Source: PGYR01 sp041675005 (lineage in GTDB: Bacteria > Bacteroidota > Ignavibacteria > Kapaibacteriales > UBA2268). Taken from it: a stretch of 64,000 nt of DNA. Positions 8,899 to 18,700 of this stretch are shown here, in pieces. Each line of letters starts with the position of its first letter. Position 1 is the stretch's first letter. The stretch covers positions 248,001 through 312,000 of the forward strand of contig JBAYUQ010000001.1 of assembly GCA_041675005.1 (NCBI GenBank), read 5' to 3'. The notes beneath the pieces were generated by a model. That model searched no databases, was not told the origin of the DNA, and saw only the letters and a list, made by a program, of their open reading frames with translations. The translations under genes and the position numbers were made by a program.

Positions 8899-11054
8899 TA
8901 TAACTTCTCAATAAATTCGAAATCAATTTGTGATTTACCAATATTAATCTTTGCTATTTTCACTCTCAATCTAGTACCAATTGTGAATTCGGTTTTAGTT
9001 CGTTTACCTAGGAATTTCAGATTTTTCTCGTCAAATCGGTAATAATCATTTCCTAAATCTTTGACATGTAGCAAACCTTCAACATTTAACTCGTCTAATA
9101 TAAGGAATAATCCGAAATTAATAACACCAGTAACAGTTCCGCTGTATTCATTCCCAACTTTATTACGAACCATAATTACTGCAGCTAGTTTATTACTAGC
9201 TCTTTCCGCTTCCATTGACTTTCTCTCAGTAAGAGATATATGGTCTGAAACAGATTTAGTAAATGGTTTAAGGTAATCAATTCTAGATTTAGAAGCTTTA
9301 CCATTAGATTTCATATACTCTTTGAGCAATCTATGAACTACCAAATCGGCGTACCGTCTGATAGGAGATGTAAAGTGAGTGTAGTCTTCAAATCCTAGTC
9401 CGAAGTGACCATAATTCTTTTGTGAGTAGATAGCTTTTGCCATCGAGCGTATTAATACTTGATTAATCACGGGTGAGTTCGGAGTATCTTCAAATTTATT
9501 TAGAATATTATTGATATCCTTAGCTCTTACTTCACTAACTTTTTTGAACTTATTACCAGTCAAATGACTAATAAATTGGAATGCTTCATTAACTACAGCT
9601 CTATCTGGGTCTTCGTGTATTCTGTATATGAATGGAAGAGTATCTTTATTGCCAGCCTTCTTACTTAATCCTTTTACAAATAATGTAACAGAACGATTAG
9701 CAAGTAACATAAATTCTTCAATCATCTGAGTAGATTTGGTAGCACTCTTTATATTACTTTTGATAGGTATTCTATCTTCATTTAGTTCAAAACGAAGTTC
9801 TGAACTAGAGAAATTAATACCACCATTTTCAAATCTTTTTCTTCGTAGCTTTTGAGAAATTTCTGCTAGAGTTTGCATTAAAGCAGAGTTTTCATCCTTA
9901 CCACCATTTATAGAATCTAAAGCTTCTTCATAGCTATATCTCTTTTTACTATTGATTAGAGTTTCGTGCAATTCATAGTGGATTAATTCATAATTGCTAT
10001 CTAAAGTCATAAAGACAGAAAAAGCATTTCTATCTATGTTCGGCTTGAGTGAGCAAATATCATTCGATAGCACCTCTGGTAGCATAGGCACAACTCTATC
10101 TACTAGATATGTACTATTACCTCGTTCTCTTGCTTCTATGTCTATCTCTGAGTTCTCTGGGACATAGAAACTTACGTCTGCTATGTGTACACCTAGAACT
10201 ATATTATTATTTTCATCATACTCTAAAGAGATTGCATCATCGAAATCCTTTGCATCTGCTGGATCAACTGTGATTATGAACTTATCTCTTATATCTTTTC
10301 TACCCTTGCTTATTTTTGTTTCACTAGGGTCCTTTATTTGATTTGCTTCTTTTTTTACTTTGATTGGGAATGTTTCATTTAGCTCATATTCATCTACAAT
10401 ACTATTGAAAGCCGCTCTTAAATCATCTATATTTTCGTTCACTACTTTTACCTTTACTTTTGGTGGCTTTTTCGGATTACTCCAATCTGTTAGGACTCCT
10501 TTGGCTTTCTTACCTTCCAACAAACCTAAATCATCATGCCATTCTATTAAAAAATCATATCTATACTTATCAGGATTTGTCTTCAGATAGTATTCACCAT
10601 CACTATGCTCTACTGTCCCTTCTATCTCACTGTTCTTTCTTTCTACTATATCTACAACTACACCGTATTGCTTACCTTTTTTTACATCATATAACTTTAC
10701 CTTTACCTTATCACCATCCAAAGCAGTATAACTATGTTCATTATCAACATAGAATATGCTATTGTGCGAATCAGTCGTAACTACAACGGAGTGACCTCTT
10801 TTGTAATTGTAGTAACCTTCAAATATATCGGTAGAGTCATCTACTAAGCGATATTTGTTTTTACTATTCTTAGTTATAAGATTATTTTCAGATAGGTCAA
10901 TTAAGATTTCTTCTATATCAGAAACATCAATTCCATTAGAACTTGCGTCTAATTCTGTTAATATTTGACTTGTATTAAGTGGTTTAGCAGTATCTGATAA
11001 TACTAGTATTAATTGGTCGGTGAGTTGTTCTTTATTCATATTATGAATAAACAC
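8898..11054 (-). CDS. rnr: Ribonuclease R
   Basis: A 718-residue 3'-5' exoribonuclease that degrades structured RNA. N-terminal winged-helix and cold-shock domains (about 1-220) precede the RNB catalytic domain with TVDPADAKDFDDAI near residue 262, where the aspartates bind Mg2+, and LPEVLSNDICSL further on. The C-terminal S1 domain (about 640-715) contains VINFGLFLILDELNVEGLLH. Length is somewhat short of E. coli RNase R (about 810) but usual for the wider family. The gene overlaps the upstream GAF/GGDEF-like gene by 14 bases and the downstream ribE by one base. Confidence 0.95.
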   Translation of the reverse strand: MFIHNMNKEQLTDQLILVLSDTAKPLNTSQILTELDASSNGIDVSDIEEILIDLSENNLITKNSKNKYRLVDDSTDIFEGYYNYKRGHSVVVTTDSHNSIFYVDNEHSYTALDGDKVKVKLYDVKKGKQYGVVVDIVERKNSEIEGTVEHSDGEYYLKTNPDKYRYDFLIEWHDDLGLLEGKKAKGVLTDWSNPKKPPKVKVKVVNENIDDLRAAFNSIVDEYELNETFPIKVKKEANQIKDPSETKISKGRKDIRDKFIITVDPADAKDFDDAISLEYDENNNIVLGVHIADVSFYVPENSEIDIEARERGNSTYLVDRVVPMLPEVLSNDICSLKPNIDRNAFSVFMTLDSNYELIHYELHETLINSKKRYSYEEALDSINGGKDENSALMQTLAEISQKLRRKRFENGGINFSSSELRFELNEDRIPIKSNIKSATKSTQMIEEFMLLANRSVTLFVKGLSKKAGNKDTLPFIYRIHEDPDRAVVNEAFQFISHLTGNKFKKVSEVRAKDINNILNKFEDTPNSPVINQVLIRSMAKAIYSQKNYGHFGLGFEDYTHFTSPIRRYADLVVHRLLKEYMKSNGKASKSRIDYLKPFTKSVSDHISLTERKSMEAERASNKLAAVIMVRNKVGNEYSGTVTGVINFGLFLILDELNVEGLLHVKDLGNDYYRFDEKNLKFLGKRTKTEFTIGTRLRVKIAKINIGKSQIDFEFIEKL

Positions 11055-13113
11055 TTACAGTGTTCATTTTTTCCTTTGATACTTTTAGTGTGTCGTTTAC
11101 ATTTTGTATTGAGTTTCTACAGTTAGAATTACTCTCTAATTCACAAATACCGACACTTACTGTTATGTTATAACGTTTATCTGCAAGATATAGTGATTCA
11201 CTTGCTATTTTATTTCTAATACGTTCTGCCCATAATTTAGCGGACTGTGCATTTTTACCAGGGAGAATTATTAGTAAGTTATTATCTAAAACTCCTTTCA
11301 AATCTAATTTATCGAGTGTCGAGTCCAACGAATTATTAATAAACTTTAGTATTGTTTCATTGATTCTTTCGTCTTGATCATCGATTGATTTGTACTTGTC
11401 AAACCCTATTGAAACAAGTGAACTATGATAATTGAAATTCGAAATTCTTGATATTTCTTTTTCAATCTCTGATTCAATTGATTTTTCAGTTAGTAAGCCA
11501 CTGTCAGGATCCTTATCAAATCCAGTTTTTATCATCTCTAATAAATGATTGTTTTCTATTATATTAGATGCCTTATTAACAAGTGATTTTATAAATGCTC
11601 TTTCATTTCTATCTAAGTTTGTACCTTCTTTTCCTTCTATTGCTACTGCACCATAAGTTTCTATGTCAGTAGAAAGAGGGATAACGTAAAAGAAACCAGA
11701 GCTCATATCTTCGCCCACATTTATTCTAATCAAATCACTATCTGGATTAACTAAATAAATATCTTCGTTAGTATCTATACATTCGGAAAGAATAGAATTG
11801 TCATTGTTAAATACAAATTCAGCTTCAAAATCAGCATTCTCTTTTTTTGCAACAGATTTGATTATATAATTAGTACGTGAATCGTCTAAAAGAACTGAAT
11901 AAACATTTCTAGTGTTAAATAGTTCATCAAGATTACTTACTAACTCATGATATACAATACCATTACCATTAGAATGAACTGTTTTTTCGAGTTGATTAAA
12001 TGCTTTTAAGTATTTAGAATCTTGAGCTAAATCATATTTATCAGAATAACTTCTGATGAGACCAGATATCAGCTTTGCAAAATGACTAAGGAAGTTAACC
12101 ATAATAGCATCATAAGCATCTGAATGCTTCGAATCAGCGGTTAATACTCCAATAACATTCTTATCATAAATTACAGGAATTCCAATGAAGGAATTTGTCC
12201 CAGAATTAGAATTATAATAGGGGAGAAGGTCTAACTCTGCTGCAGGATTTATATCAGTAAGTATCTCAGGCTTCATGCTTCTAGCTATCTGACTTACTAT
12301 ATCATTTCCAGCAATAAATTTTGATTTACGATTAATTACAGTCTTGCTCTCTGTAGCAAATGAGTTGAGAATAATCTCATTCTTGTGTTCATTATAAAAG
12401 AAATAAGCAGCAGTTCTAGTATTACTTACTGAGCGAATAGCCATAAGTATTCGGTTGATAAAAAACTCAAACTCTTTGTCGGGATGCTCTTTAAGTATTG
12501 GCATCTCTTCCAACAAACCTTGAGTAGGGATATTTATCTCACGCTTTCTAAATCTATTAGGAGCTTTGAATTCTTCAACTACTTGAGCTGGTTCTTCAAC
12601 AGTTTTCCTTTCGATTCTTATTTCATTAACAGGTTTTTCTACTCTTATTTCACTTTCAACTTTGGTCTCTTCAATAGCTTGATTAATAGTCTCATCTATT
12701 TCTTTTTTTACTATCCTAAACCCTTCTTCTTCACCCATAGTGTTTTTCACAGGTTTCTTGATTATGATGGGCTCATCAGTTGTTTCATTGTCAGATTTAG
12801 TATCCTTTTCTTCAATATCACCACTGTAATTTTCAATTACTTGCCTCACAGCTTCTGGACTTTTTTTAACAGTAATTTTAAAGTTTGGGGGAGGGTTTGA
12901 CTTAAATTTGGTTTCTACAGAAGAAGACATACGAGTAGTTAACTTCATCAATAAAACAACTACACCTAGTATAGAAATACTAACACCAATGAGTTTAATT
13001 GCTATTTCAGATATGAAAAGAGATATGATTATTCCTATTAATATCATACTGATAGGCATGATATCACTAGGGATAAACAAGGATTTGAATTCTTTGAATT
13101 TGTTGTTTGACAT
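11041..13113 (-). CDS. Membrane-anchored GAF protein with degenerate GGDEF-like domain
   Basis: A 690-residue protein. Two hydrophobic helices (about residues 15-62) are followed by a charged, Glu/Lys/Pro-rich linker (70-200), two GAF-like domains (about 215-360 and 370-530) and a C-terminal domain with the GGDEF fold (about 535-690), recognisable from DPDSGLLT, LVSIGFDKYKSIDD and the final strand ITVSVGICEL. The signature loop itself is replaced by GVLDNN, so diguanylate cyclase activity is unlikely; it may be a sensor or scaffold. It overlaps rnr by 14 bases and leads that operon from a consensus promoter at 13152-13183. Ligand unknown. Confidence 0.75.
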   Translation of the reverse strand: MSNNKFKEFKSLFIPSDIMPISMILIGIIISLFISEIAIKLIGVSISILGVVVLLMKLTTRMSSSVETKFKSNPPPNFKITVKKSPEAVRQVIENYSGDIEEKDTKSDNETTDEPIIIKKPVKNTMGEEEGFRIVKKEIDETINQAIEETKVESEIRVEKPVNEIRIERKTVEEPAQVVEEFKAPNRFRKREINIPTQGLLEEMPILKEHPDKEFEFFINRILMAIRSVSNTRTAAYFFYNEHKNEIILNSFATESKTVINRKSKFIAGNDIVSQIARSMKPEILTDINPAAELDLLPYYNSNSGTNSFIGIPVIYDKNVIGVLTADSKHSDAYDAIMVNFLSHFAKLISGLIRSYSDKYDLAQDSKYLKAFNQLEKTVHSNGNGIVYHELVSNLDELFNTRNVYSVLLDDSRTNYIIKSVAKKENADFEAEFVFNNDNSILSECIDTNEDIYLVNPDSDLIRINVGEDMSSGFFYVIPLSTDIETYGAVAIEGKEGTNLDRNERAFIKSLVNKASNIIENNHLLEMIKTGFDKDPDSGLLTEKSIESEIEKEISRISNFNYHSSLVSIGFDKYKSIDDQDERINETILKFINNSLDSTLDKLDLKGVLDNNLLIILPGKNAQSAKLWAERIRNKIASESLYLADKRYNITVSVGICELESNSNCRNSIQNVNDTLKVSKEKMNTVSVYS

Positions 13114-13151
13114 CTATTATTCTATTTAAAACTATATAAACTGAACAATGC

Positions 13152-13183
13152 CAAATATATAAGATTTGTAGAACTGTATCAAA
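13152..13183 (-). promoter_or_regulatory. Bacteroidota-type promoter of the GAF-rnr-ribE operon
   Basis: Read on the minus strand: TTTG (13183-13180), 20 bases, TATATTTG (13159-13152). This matches TTTG-N19-21-TAnnTTTG exactly. The start of transcription would fall near 13145, giving a leader of about 30 bases before the ATG at 13113. Confidence 0.7.
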
Positions 13184-13204
13184 TAATACTTGTAAACATA
13201 TATA

Positions 13205-14182
13205 TTAATATTGAAATTTACCTACTAAATCCCAAGTGTAAGTTGTTTCGACTACTTGATTAAACTTGAAATTACCAACTTTACCTTTTAGCAGAGCTTT
13301 TATTTTTGCTCGAGAATATTTTACATTTCCACTGGTGTGCAAATCTGTATTTATCTCTCCAGTTGCAACACCTGATGTAATTACGCAGTTTTTATCTAAA
13401 TCGGGTAAGATTACATTCTCTATAGGACCTTTTAAAGAAAGACTATCCATTTTAGTATTGATATGGTATTCATTATTTGAGAATCCTATGAAAGTATTAT
13501 TTAAAACACCACTGAAAGGAACATTACATACGAAAAATTCAGATTCGCTATTCCATGATGTATCTTTTATTACTTCAAAAGGAGGATAAATACCCTTGGG
13601 TACATCAAATGAGAATTTTAATCTATCTTTTGAGAGCGCGTAAAGGATTTGGTTTCTTTTTATTTCGTCATGAGTTTTTGCATATAGTCTCTTTTCTGAT
13701 TCAAGTTGATCCCCATCAACTTTTGATACATCACCATAGGGTGAGTATAGCATATTGAAATTCTGACCATATTGAACATAGGACGTGAAAAAATCCATAT
13801 AATTAAGAGGCATTTCCATATCATAATCAGTTGTTGTGTAATAGATGTTCATATCGCTTGAAGCTAATTTGTATTCCATAGAGTCTGTCTTAACTTCAAC
13901 TAATAAAAAACCATTTTCATCAACTGGACTAGGGACAAATACATTGAACCAATGCGTTACGGTCTTCTCATATTCATTTACAGTACTATCTTCAAAAACT
14001 CTCTTTACTTTAGTAGTCTCTGTAAATCTATATATGTGATAAACTAACTGACTAAGGTTAAAAGAAACATCATATTTGGGGACTTCATCAACTGTTTTAG
14101 AGCCAGTAACCGGAGCGTCATCTTGACTATAAGTTAAAGTACTAATAGATAAGAAAAATAAGAATAAAGTAATTATTCGCAT
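13205..14182 (-). CDS. Secreted protein of unknown function
   Basis: A 325-residue protein with a clear signal peptide (MRIITLFLFFLSISTLTYSQ, cleavage near residue 20). The mature part is rich in beta-strand-like stretches, Thr, Tyr and Asp, without transmembrane helices or cysteine clusters. I recognise no catalytic motif and no T9SS tail. The repeated strand-turn pattern would suit a periplasmic or outer-membrane-associated protein. It is followed, after 90 bases, by the promoter of the GAF-rnr operon, so it is probably a separate unit. Confidence 0.6.
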   Translation of the reverse strand: MRIITLFLFFLSISTLTYSQDDAPVTGSKTVDEVPKYDVSFNLSQLVYHIYRFTETTKVKRVFEDSTVNEYEKTVTHWFNVFVPSPVDENGFLLVEVKTDSMEYKLASSDMNIYYTTTDYDMEMPLNYMDFFTSYVQYGQNFNMLYSPYGDVSKVDGDQLESEKRLYAKTHDEIKRNQILYALSKDRLKFSFDVPKGIYPPFEVIKDTSWNSESEFFVCNVPFSGVLNNTFIGFSNNEYHINTKMDSLSLKGPIENVILPDLDKNCVITSGVATGEINTDLHTSGNVKYSRAKIKALLKGKVGNFKFNQVVETTYTWDLVGKFQY

Positions 14183-14290
14183 GATTAAACCAATAAAAAT
14201 TAAATATTAAAATGTGTTAAAAGTATTATTACTTTCGGACTGATTACGTAAAAATGAGTAATTTAGTTTCTTTAATTAGATAAGGAGGGC

Positions 14291-14321
14291 AAAAAAAATG
14301 CCCTCTTTGAATAAAGAGGGC
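14291..14321 (-). terminator. Intrinsic terminator of sucD-ndk
   Basis: On the minus strand GCCCTCTTT, a four-base loop ATTC and AAAGAGGGC form a perfect 9-bp stem followed by A and eight Ts. It starts 14 bases past the ndk stop, a textbook rho-independent terminator. Confidence 0.92.
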
Positions 14322-14334
14322 TAAATAATTAAAA

Positions 14335-14763
14335 CTATTGATTGATATTAACAATATCAGATCTAGAGAAGAAGAAATTAGTTTCAATTGCTGCATTTTC
14401 ATCAGAATCAGAACCATGAATTGCATTTGCTTCTATTCCAGCACCATACAGTTTTCTGATTGTGCCTTCTTCAGCTTCTGCTGGGTTAGTAGCACCAATT
14501 AATTTTCTGAAATCTTCTACAGCGTTTTCTTTTTCTAAAGCAATAGGAACTACAGGACCACTAGTCATATAGTCTATTAATTCACCATAAAATGGTCTTT
14601 CTTTATGAACTTCATAAAAAGCACCAGCTTGTGCTCTTGTTAATCTAATTAATCTTAAACCGTTAACTGTAAATCCAGCTTGAGTAATTTTAGCTACTAT
14701 TTCGCCGATTACGTTTTTAGCTACTGCATCTGGTTTTATGATTGCTATTGTTTTGTTTGACAT
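14335..14763 (-). CDS. ndk: Nucleoside diphosphate kinase
   Basis: A 142-residue enzyme, normal length, transferring the gamma phosphate from ATP to NDPs through a phosphohistidine. [10 protein letters not shown] opens the protein, [14 protein letters not shown] is in the middle and [12 protein letters not shown] near residue 112-123 carries the active-site histidine. It follows sucD after 38 bases on the same strand. Pairing with succinyl-CoA synthetase makes biochemical sense because Ndk equilibrates the GTP or ATP made by that enzyme. A strong terminator lies just downstream. Confidence 0.97.
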   Translation of the reverse strand: MSNKTIAIIKPDAVAKNVIGEIVAKITQAGFTVNGLRLIRLTRAQAGAFYEVHKERPFYGELIDYMTSGPVVPIALEKENAVEDFRKLIGATNPAEAEEGTIRKLYGAGIEANAIHGSDSDENAAIETNFFFSRSDIVNINQ

Positions 14764-14801
14764 TATTTGCCTATTCTAATTAATAATACACTAATAAAAA
14801 A

Positions 14802-15701
14802 TTATAATCCTAAAGCTTTCTTTGCAGTTGTACCAAGTGTACCAGGAGTATCTACAACGTAAATACCTGCATCTTTCATTGCCGCTATTTTGTCTTCTGC
14901 AGACCCTTTACCACCTGCAACTATAGCACCTGCGTGCCCCATTCTTCTTCCGGGAGGTGCTGTTCTACCAGCTATGAAACCTACAACTGGTTTTTTTACA
15001 AATTCTTTGATGTAAGCAGCCGCTTCTTCTTCTGCACTTCCGCCGATTTCGCCAATCATAACTATACATTCTGTTTCAGGGTCTTCGTTGAATAACTTAA
15101 TGGCATCGATAAATTGTGTGCCTATTATAGGATCACCACCAATACCAATACATGTAGATTGACCTAGACCTTCGTCAGTTAACTGCTTTACAGCTTCATA
15201 AGTCAAAGTACCACTACGAGAAACCAATCCAACCTTACCTCTGGAATGAATAAAACCTGGCATAATACCGATTTTAGCTTCACCTGGTGTAATTACACCA
15301 GGACAGTTTGGACCAATAAGTCTTGAATCTGAATTTAATAATGCAGATTTAACTGAAATCATATCTTTAACAGGAATACCCTCAGTAATACAAATAATCA
15401 ATGGAATACCAGCTTCAATTGCTTCTAATATTGCATCAGCAGCAAATGGAGGTGGTACAAAGATAACTGTTGCATTTGCACCTGTTTTGATTACGGCTTC
15501 TTTAACTGTGTCAAATACCGCTACATTTTTTTCAAATTTATTTATTTCGTTACCATTATAGCTTGTTCCACCTTTACCTGGTGTAACCCCTGCTACTACG
15601 TTAGTACCGTATTCTATCATTTGCATAGTATGGAATGTACCTTCAGTACCTGTTATACCTTGCACTAATAATTTCGTGTCTTTGTTTACTAAAACGCTCA
15701 T
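14802..15701 (-). CDS. sucD: Succinyl-CoA synthetase (ADP-forming), alpha subunit
   Basis: A 299-residue TCA-cycle subunit. The CoA-binding domain begins [12 protein letters not shown] near residue 13, and the C-terminal domain has [19 protein letters not shown] near 245-263, containing the phosphohistidine. [10 protein letters not shown] near 125 is also typical. The beta subunit sucC is not adjacent on either side, so it must be elsewhere. A TAACTTTG box (15743-15750, minus strand) may be the -10 element, about 40 bases before the ATG, though no good upstream box matches. Confidence 0.97.
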   Translation of the reverse strand: MSVLVNKDTKLLVQGITGTEGTFHTMQMIEYGTNVVAGVTPGKGGTSYNGNEINKFEKNVAVFDTVKEAVIKTGANATVIFVPPPFAADAILEAIEAGIPLIICITEGIPVKDMISVKSALLNSDSRLIGPNCPGVITPGEAKIGIMPGFIHSRGKVGLVSRSGTLTYEAVKQLTDEGLGQSTCIGIGGDPIIGTQFIDAIKLFNEDPETECIVMIGEIGGSAEEEAAAYIKEFVKKPVVGFIAGRTAPPGRRMGHAGAIVAGGKGSAEDKIAAMKDAGIYVVDTPGTLGTTAKKALGL

Positions 15702-15742
15702 ATATATTATATTGTTAATTATTAATTTACTTTTTTAATTTT

Positions 15743-15750
15743 CAAAGTTA
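15743..15750 (-). promoter_or_regulatory. Possible -10 (TAnnTTTG) element of sucD-ndk
   Basis: TAACTTTG on the minus strand, 42 bases before the sucD start. The -33 box at the usual 20-base spacing is not recognisable, so only the -10 half is supported. Confidence 0.4.
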
Positions 15751-15789
15751 AAGAAAAATATCAAGATTTCACTATTCTAATTATTCTAC

Positions 15790-18700
15790 GTGGAGAAAAA
15801 TATCAATTTAAAGCTATTCATAGTATATTCTTTTGTATTAATTTTAGACATTTTGAATGTACAATCATTACCATCCCAAACATACAAGTTAAGGGGCATT
15901 GACGTCAGAAACGGACTTTCTCAGAATTCGGTAAATTCTATTTATGAAGATAAATTTGGATTAATCTGGGTAGGTACTAATGACGGTTTAAATAGATTGG
16001 AAGGAGATAAAATTGAAATATTTTATAGTGATGCAGATAATGATTGCTCATTAAATAGTGACAAAGTTTTAGATATCAAAGAAGATAATAGAAACCGTTT
16101 GTGGTTAGCTACTTCAGGCATAGGAGTTTCTTACTATAATTATAGAAAAAATTGCTTTAGCTTTTTAGATATTTCATATAAGAATAATCAAGAGTTAGTA
16201 CAATCAATTGAAGTAGATACTGTTGGTAATACAATATGGATAGCAACTGATGGGGGTGGTGTTTTTAGCTACAATTATCTCACTGATAGGAAAAGAGATT
16301 TTTTTAATGAGATAGATAGTGAAATACTTTCAATTGAATTTAAAGCAATTAAAAAAATTGGGAATATTATTTATGCTGGTAATGCCAAAGGACAAATCAT
16401 AGGATACAATATATCTAACAATACAAAAAGAGTATATAATGTAGCAAAATCAAAGATAATGAATATTGAAAAACAAACTAATAATCTATTTGTAACAACA
16501 GAAAGTGATGGTTACTTTATATTCAATCCAAGAACAAGTAAGATAAGCAATCAGATACTTAACCAGGAACTTAAAATTGTTAGCGATTATAAACATATTA
16601 GGTCCTGCTTTAAAATAAGCGAATATGAATTTGTTATTGCATCCATTGATGGTATTTCATATATAAAAATAGAGAATGACACAATATACTTGACCAAACA
16701 AATCAATGATAAAAATACAAATTTGAAATACAATTCGTTCTTAAGTGTTATTATTGATTCTAAAGGGACTGAATGGTATGGTACTAATGGATTTGGGCTG
16801 TATTATAATAATGATTATTTCAATTCTTTTAGAATATTAAAGAATAGAGAAAATGAATTATCCTTTAGTTCTGTGCGAAGTATCAGACAAATTGATGATA
16901 AGCTCTGGATAGGTGGATATGGAGGACTGAATAAGTATAATGGTTATAACAGAAAAATGGAATATGTTCCTTACTCGGCTTTTAAAACTAATTCTGAAAA
17001 ATGGGAAAATCATATTAGTGCACAAAGTATATATTGTTTTCTCCAAGACCCAGATAACCCTGATATTGTCTGGATTGGTAGCGAAGACAACGGATTATAT
17101 AAGTATTCAAAGTCTAGAAATAAATATAAGTTCGTAAGGTTTAGTCAATTTAATGAGTTAGATAATAGACTGAACTCTGTATTTACAATATGTTTATATA
17201 AGAAGAATTTTATAATCGGAACTTCAAATGGAATATTTGCATTCGATCCAAATTCTGAGTCATTTGGATTGATAAAAACTATAAATGATGAAATTGGTAA
17301 AGATGTTCTCCATGTTAGGAATATGTTTGTAGATGGCAATCTTCTTTACTGCGTATTCGAAGGAGTTGGAACCTATACTTACTCATTTGAAAATGCGCAA
17401 TTAACAAAGCTATCCGATAATTTCCCTAAAATAGAAATGAGCATATTCAAAAATACTAATTCTATAAATCAGTACGGAGACAAATTAATACTCTGTACTA
17501 AGGAAAAGGGGTTCTATATACTTAATCAATTAGATAGTACATCTATTAATTTTTATACAGGCAATGGATTAAATAATAACTGTGTTTATCAAGTATTAAA
17601 TGACGGTAATAGTAATCTTTGGGTCTCAACTAACAAGGGTATTTCTAAAATTGATTTGTCAACAAATATAATTACAAACTTTGATAATAAAATATTCGAA
17701 TTAAACTCGGAATATAACTTAAACGCTGCTTTTAAATTGAATGATAGTTCTCTTTATTTTGGTGGTACTGATGGTATAGTGAATTTTAATCCGTCATTGA
17801 TATCCAATTTTGAGTTCAACCCAAACTTAATAATTAAATCAGTTGAGTTAAATAATAGAGATAGTATTTACTATTTCTATTTTGTTGCAGATGATACAAT
17901 TAATGTGTCGTTTCTAGATGATCTAGTTGAAGTTGAAGTAATGACAGATGAATATCTTTTTAATAAGGGTGTAAAATATGAGTATAGATGGAACGGATCA
18001 AAGTGGGTTTCTGGTACTGGTAGTTTAATTCGATTAACAAAGTTAACGAGTGGTATGAATAAAATTGACATAAGAGTTTTCAATAATAAAGGGAGTGTTA
18101 ATCAGAGAATAACCTTTTATATTAATCAACAAGAAAGTCTAATTAATGCTAGTACATTGTTTACGTGTTTTGCAATTTTTCTTTTTATCGTTGTTTACTT
18201 CTTATACAGAAGATTTATTCGAACCCACAATAAAAAGAATAAGATACTAAAAAATCAAAATGAAAAGCTCTCAAAAGATGTAGAACAGGTAAAATACTTA
18301 AACAATCTAATAGAGAACAATATATCTAGTGTAATATGGAAAACAAATAAGAACTTCGACTTTGAATATTTTACTTCTAATTTATATAGTTACTATGGTA
18401 TAAAGAAAGAAACTGATGTAAGAAGTTTATCCAATTTATATGTTAAAGATGATATTAGAGAACTTAAGGAAGAAATAGATAAACTAAAACTTTTTAGAAA
18501 AAAGATTGAAAGAAAATTATTTCATAAAAGTCCATTTAATACATTAAATGAATATTCTGATGTCATAATCTCCATCTCAGTTGATAATCATGGCGAATTT
18601 GATGGGCTGATAGGTGTAGTAGTTGATAATAAAGAGCATCAGAAAGCCAAACAACAAATTATAGAAAGAGAAGAGCTATTTAGTACTTTAGTAAGTACTA

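Noticed and set aside
8899..9200. FMN riboswitch before riboflavin synthase
   Set aside because: ribE starts inside the end of rnr, leaving no untranslated leader, and no RFN-element pattern was seen there.
10460..10780. Plus-strand ORF of 106 codons inside rnr
   Set aside because: It is antisense to a full-length, well-conserved RNase R gene; its product is a shadow translation rich in His, Leu and Tyr.
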